Shown: positions 6,112-8,416 of the stretch, piece by piece
Numbering within the stretch: the stretch's first letter is position 1
How the letters are laid out: every line of letters begins with the position of its first letter
DNA from: CAZPZZ01 sp964591245
GTDB lineage: Bacteria > Acidobacteriota > Vicinamibacteria > Vicinamibacterales > UBA8438
Length of the DNA: 8,416 nt
Direction of reading: 5' to 3'
Assembly (NCBI GenBank): GCA_964591245.1
Contig: CAZPZZ010000166.1
Location: 1 to 8,416 of the forward strand
Position numbers and translations under genes: made by a program
Notes under the pieces: generated by a model
Told to the model about the DNA's origin: nothing
Databases searched by the model: none
Seen by the model: the letters and a program-made list of their open reading frames with translations, nothing else

Positions 6112-8049
6112 ATGAGATTTCCGTTCAACGGTCTCGTCTCACTCGGTTTGGTGGCACTCCTCTCCCTTGCGTCCTACGGCGAGGCCCAGATCACTCGTCT
6201 GGACCTGGAGACGGTCGAATCCCCCGCTTTCGGTGGCCAGCGCTTCGGTGACATCGGTCAGTACGAGTGGCTCCGTGGAATCGCCTATGGACAGGTTGAT
6301 CCCACAGATTCCAGGCATGCAGGCATTGTCAATCTCGATCGGGCCCCGCGTACCCCATCAGGACACGTGGCCTATCGCGCCACGGTCGAAATCTATCGTC
6401 CCATCGAGATGGATCGCTGGAACCGGGGGATCTACCACACCGTGGCAAATCGAGGACGGGCCGGCGCGGCGGAACCCGCCATTCTCGAGCGCGGGTTCGC
6501 GCTCGTACGGGTCGGGTGGCAAGGAGACCTGGAGGCCACAGACGACAACATCATCGCCTATCTCCCTGTGGCGCACGAAGTTGACGGGCAACCGATCATC
6601 GGCCCTGCGTTAGAGGAATTCATCTTCGACGACGACGCGCACATCGTGCGCGGCGTACTGACGTATCCGGCGGCGTCGCAAGATTCCGGAAACGGGCTGC
6701 TCTCGGTGCGAGCGACCCAAGACGCGAAACGTGAAGCGCCTGTCGAGATGCACTGGCGCTATCTAAACGATACGGAAATCGAAATTACACGCCCGGACGA
6801 CTTCGATGCTGGCGCTATCTACGAGTTCATTTATCAAGCGACCGACCCCATCGTGCTCGGCCTGGGATTTGCTGCGATGCGAGACACGGTGTCATTTCTT
6901 CGTCACGACACGACCGACGCGGCGGGAAATCCGAACCCCCTGGCCACCGTCGGTGCACCGCAGACCGCCATTTCCATCGGCATCTCGCAGAGCGGGCGCA
7001 TGCTCCGCGACTTTCTCTACCAGGGGTTCAACGAAGACCTCTCCGGACGGCCCGTCTTCGACGGCATGCACCCGAATATTGCCGGGTCACGTAAGACCTT
7101 CACGAATTATCAATTCGGCCAACCCGGGCGCTGGCAGAAACAGCACGAGGACCACGTCTACCCGGGCGATCAATTCCCGTTTACCTACCAGACGCTCACA
7201 GACCCGATCAGCGGGCGCACGGATGGTTTGCTCCAGCGGTGCACCGCATCGAACACCTGCCCGAAGATCATCCACAGCGACGGTGAAGCAGAACTGTGGC
7301 AGGCCCGGGCATCCCTCATCGTGACCGATCCACGAGGAGGCCACATTGAACTGCCCGAGAACGTGCGTGCGTATTTGATCGCCGGCACCCAGCACGGAGG
7401 AGGCGCCGGCGTCCACGCCAGCTCATCCCGCAGAGGCATTTGCCAGAACCTACCCAATCCCATGCCACTCGCCCAGGTGCGGCTGGCGTTAAGCCTGGCG
7501 CTCTACGACTGGGTGACGGCGGACCTTGCCCCACCACACAGTCGGTTTCCAACCGTGGCCGACGGCGAACTGGTTCCCACACGCGCCAACGGGTTCCCGG
7601 ATATTCCCGGCGTGCCCTACACCGCGTCATACAACCCTCTGCGCGCCTCAGACCACCGCTCGCTGCCTCCGATGCGCGGCGCTGCCTACACCGTACTCGT
7701 GGGTCGTACCGACGCGGATGGAAACATGCTCGATGGCATCCGGCACCCCAACCTTGTCGCACCGGTTGGTACGTACACAGGATGGAATCTGAGACGAGAG
7801 GGATTCGCCAGGGGGGATCAGTGTGGTGGCACCGGCTCCTATATTCCGTTCGCCAAGACCGCCGCGGCGCGCCGATCCTCCGGAGACCCGAGGCTCTCAC
7901 TTGAAGAACGGTATCCGGAGCCGGACGTCTACGTAGACGCGATTCGCACCGCGGCCGAAGCCGCGGTGCGCGAGCGTCTACTTCTTCCACGACACGCAGC
8001 CGAGATTGTCGACCGCGCCCGACAGTTCATGACGCTCCCCGCTCGGTAG
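6112..8049 (+). CDS. Secreted alpha/beta hydrolase, family-10 type (Abhydrolase_10-like)
   Basis: A 645-residue protein with signal peptide MRFPFNGLVSLGLVALLSLA and probable cleavage at GEA-Q (24-26), so periplasmic or extracellular. Residues from about 28 (RLDLETVESPAFGGQRFGDI) begin the pattern I associate with the Abhydrolase_10 domain. The nucleophile elbow is GISQSGR (290-296). Ser292 is the probable nucleophile, in GxSxS rather than GxSxG form, comparable to GCSRNGK of glucuronoyl esterases. His428 in GTQHGGG is the likely catalytic His, and Glu395 or Asp390 a candidate acid; these assignments are inference. Members of this family are mostly uncharacterised; ester or lactone hydrolysis is the natural guess. 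The ATG at 6112 is chosen because it opens onto the signal peptide; its ribosome site is weak, and an in-frame ATG at 6070 is less likely. The gene is divergent from gdhB and ends 16 bp from the convergent NIPSNAP gene. Confidence 0.87.
   Translation: MRFPFNGLVSLGLVALLSLASYGEAQITRLDLETVESPAFGGQRFGDIGQYEWLRGIAYGQVDPTDSRHAGIVNLDRAPRTPSGHVAYRATVEIYRPIEMDRWNRGIYHTVANRGRAGAAEPAILERGFALVRVGWQGDLEATDDNIIAYLPVAHEVDGQPIIGPALEEFIFDDDAHIVRGVLTYPAASQDSGNGLLSVRATQDAKREAPVEMHWRYLNDTEIEITRPDDFDAGAIYEFIYQATDPIVLGLGFAAMRDTVSFLRHDTTDAAGNPNPLATVGAPQTAISIGISQSGRMLRDFLYQGFNEDLSGRPVFDGMHPNIAGSRKTFTNYQFGQPGRWQKQHEDHVYPGDQFPFTYQTLTDPISGRTDGLLQRCTASNTCPKIIHSDGEAELWQARASLIVTDPRGGHIELPENVRAYLIAGTQHGGGAGVHASSSRRGICQNLPNPMPLAQVRLALSLALYDWVTADLAPPHSRFPTVADGELVPTRANGFPDIPGVPYTASYNPLRASDHRSLPPMRGAAYTVLVGRTDADGNMLDGIRHPNLVAPVGTYTGWNLRREGFARGDQCGGTGSYIPFAKTAAARRSSGDPRLSLEERYPEPDVYVDAIRTAAEAAVRERLLLPRHAAEIVDRARQFMTLPAR
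7926..7970. repeat. Palindrome plus perfect 11-bp hairpin inside the 3' end of the hydrolase gene
   Basis: CGTCTACGTAGACG at 7926-7939 is a perfect 14-bp palindrome. Five bases later, 7945-7955 pairs without mismatch with 7960-7970 around the loop CGAA. Read on the minus strand the loop is TTCG closed by C-G, the very stable UUCG tetraloop type. The elements lie about 80 bp before the hydrolase stop and, on the minus strand, 95 nt past the NIPSNAP stop. There is no T-run on either strand. They encode hydrolase residues of roughly 605-620. Confidence 0.55.
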
Positions 8050-8065
8050 CGAGGAATGTCAGGCC

Positions 8066-8416
8066 CTATTTCAAGGCCGAATAATCCGAGGCACTCATCA
8101 TGAAGGCCTCGATATCGAGCGGCACCGCATACTTGGCTCGCAGCTCGGTCCATTCCGGATCGGCACCGAATGCGGCGAATACCTCGTCGCGGTGTGCGCG
8201 ATCCCGGTAGGCCAGCATCCAGACGAGCGTGTTCGGATTGTCGAGACGCTGCCAGACCGCGATGATCTCCGCTCCATGTTTTTCGAAGAGTGCGACCTCT
8301 TTCTCTCGAAACCGTTGATGTAAATCGTCAATCCCACCCTTACCATTCACCGCCGCTTCGGCCGTGTACATCCGCAATTCAAAGCACCGGGAGTCCGAGG
8401 CCACGTTCCCGGAATA
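8066..8416 (-). CDS. NIPSNAP family protein (N-terminus possibly beyond window)
   Basis: At least 112 residues with the NIPSNAP pattern: CFELRMYTA near the start, then DDLHQRFREKEVALFEKHG, WQRLDNPNTLVWMLAYRDRAHRDEVFAAFGADPEW, and a C-terminal SDYSALK (each part is separate). The family folds as a dimeric alpha/beta barrel (ferredoxin-like); the molecular role of bacterial members is mostly unknown. A GTG at 8404 could be the start, but the frame stays open to the window edge (YSGN before it) and no good ribosome site precedes the GTG. Relatives often carry a longer N-terminus with an export signal, so the gene probably continues past 8416. It converges on the hydrolase gene with a 16-bp gap and no clear terminator between them. 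Confidence 0.85.
   Translation of the reverse strand, partial: YSGNVASDSRCFELRMYTAEAAVNGKGGIDDLHQRFREKEVALFEKHGAEIIAVWQRLDNPNTLVWMLAYRDRAHRDEVFAAFGADPEWTELRAKYAVPLDIEAFMMSASDYSALK

Noticed and set aside
7316..7990. A 224-codon leftward open frame opposite the hydrolase
   Set aside because: Arg/Cys-rich translation with no family pattern, antisense to a confidently identified gene.
8042..8090. Terminator between the convergent hydrolase and NIPSNAP genes
   Set aside because: Only 4-5 bp stems (GGCC/GGCC, CTCGG/CCGAG) and no T-run; too weak to call.
1..8416. A new defence or mobile system
   Set aside because: No nuclease, methylase, helicase, toxin, reverse transcriptase, integrase or tRNA-like signal was seen; the genes fit exported metabolism.

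Overview
The window looks like a chromosomal piece of a GC-rich (roughly 60% by eye), Gram-negative-type bacterium. The protein families fit uncultured Acidobacteriota (Vicinamibacteria-like) or a similar soil or marine heterotroph: a secreted 'GRPDLQGVWNF' protein, a NIPSNAP protein, a secreted family-10 alpha/beta hydrolase and PQQ-dependent sugar dehydrogenases. This assignment rests on gene content and remembered family distribution only. No rRNA, tRNA, phage, IS or CRISPR signal was found.

Layout. Three genes run leftward in the first 2.8 kb: a small soluble beta-rich protein of unknown function (2417-2788), a secreted GSDH/HHIP-type PQQ-dependent sugar dehydrogenase (868-2271), and a secreted protein of unknown function cut by the left edge (1-710). 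All three have clear Shine-Dalgarno sites that settle their starts, and gaps of about 150 bp separate them. A 287-bp divergent gap follows, then a rightward gene for a probable outer-membrane beta-barrel (3076-3909). Next come 664 bp without a convincing gene (3910-4573), holding a long GC-rich hairpin, a small palindrome and three copies of an ACAGTACC element. A leftward soluble PQQ glucose dehydrogenase (gdhB type, 4574-5935) is divergent, across 176 bp, from a rightward secreted alpha/beta hydrolase (6112-8049). The hydrolase converges, with a 16-bp gap, on a leftward NIPSNAP-family gene that runs to the right edge.

How the genes may work together. Four of the six products carry apparent export signals and two are predicted periplasmic quinoprotein dehydrogenases, so the region reads as an extracytoplasmic oxidation and hydrolysis neighbourhood. 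Sugar or aldose oxidation by the dehydrogenases would give lactones or acids, and the hydrolase is a plausible but unproven ester or lactone hydrolase. PQQ synthesis genes are not in the window. The points most worth a second look are an apparently shortened substrate loop in the gdhB-type enzyme, the pairing of two distinct quinoprotein dehydrogenases, the divergent dehydrogenase/hydrolase pair, and a perfect 11-bp hairpin with a UUCG loop (minus strand) inside the end of the hydrolase gene. I saw no clear evidence of a wholly new system.
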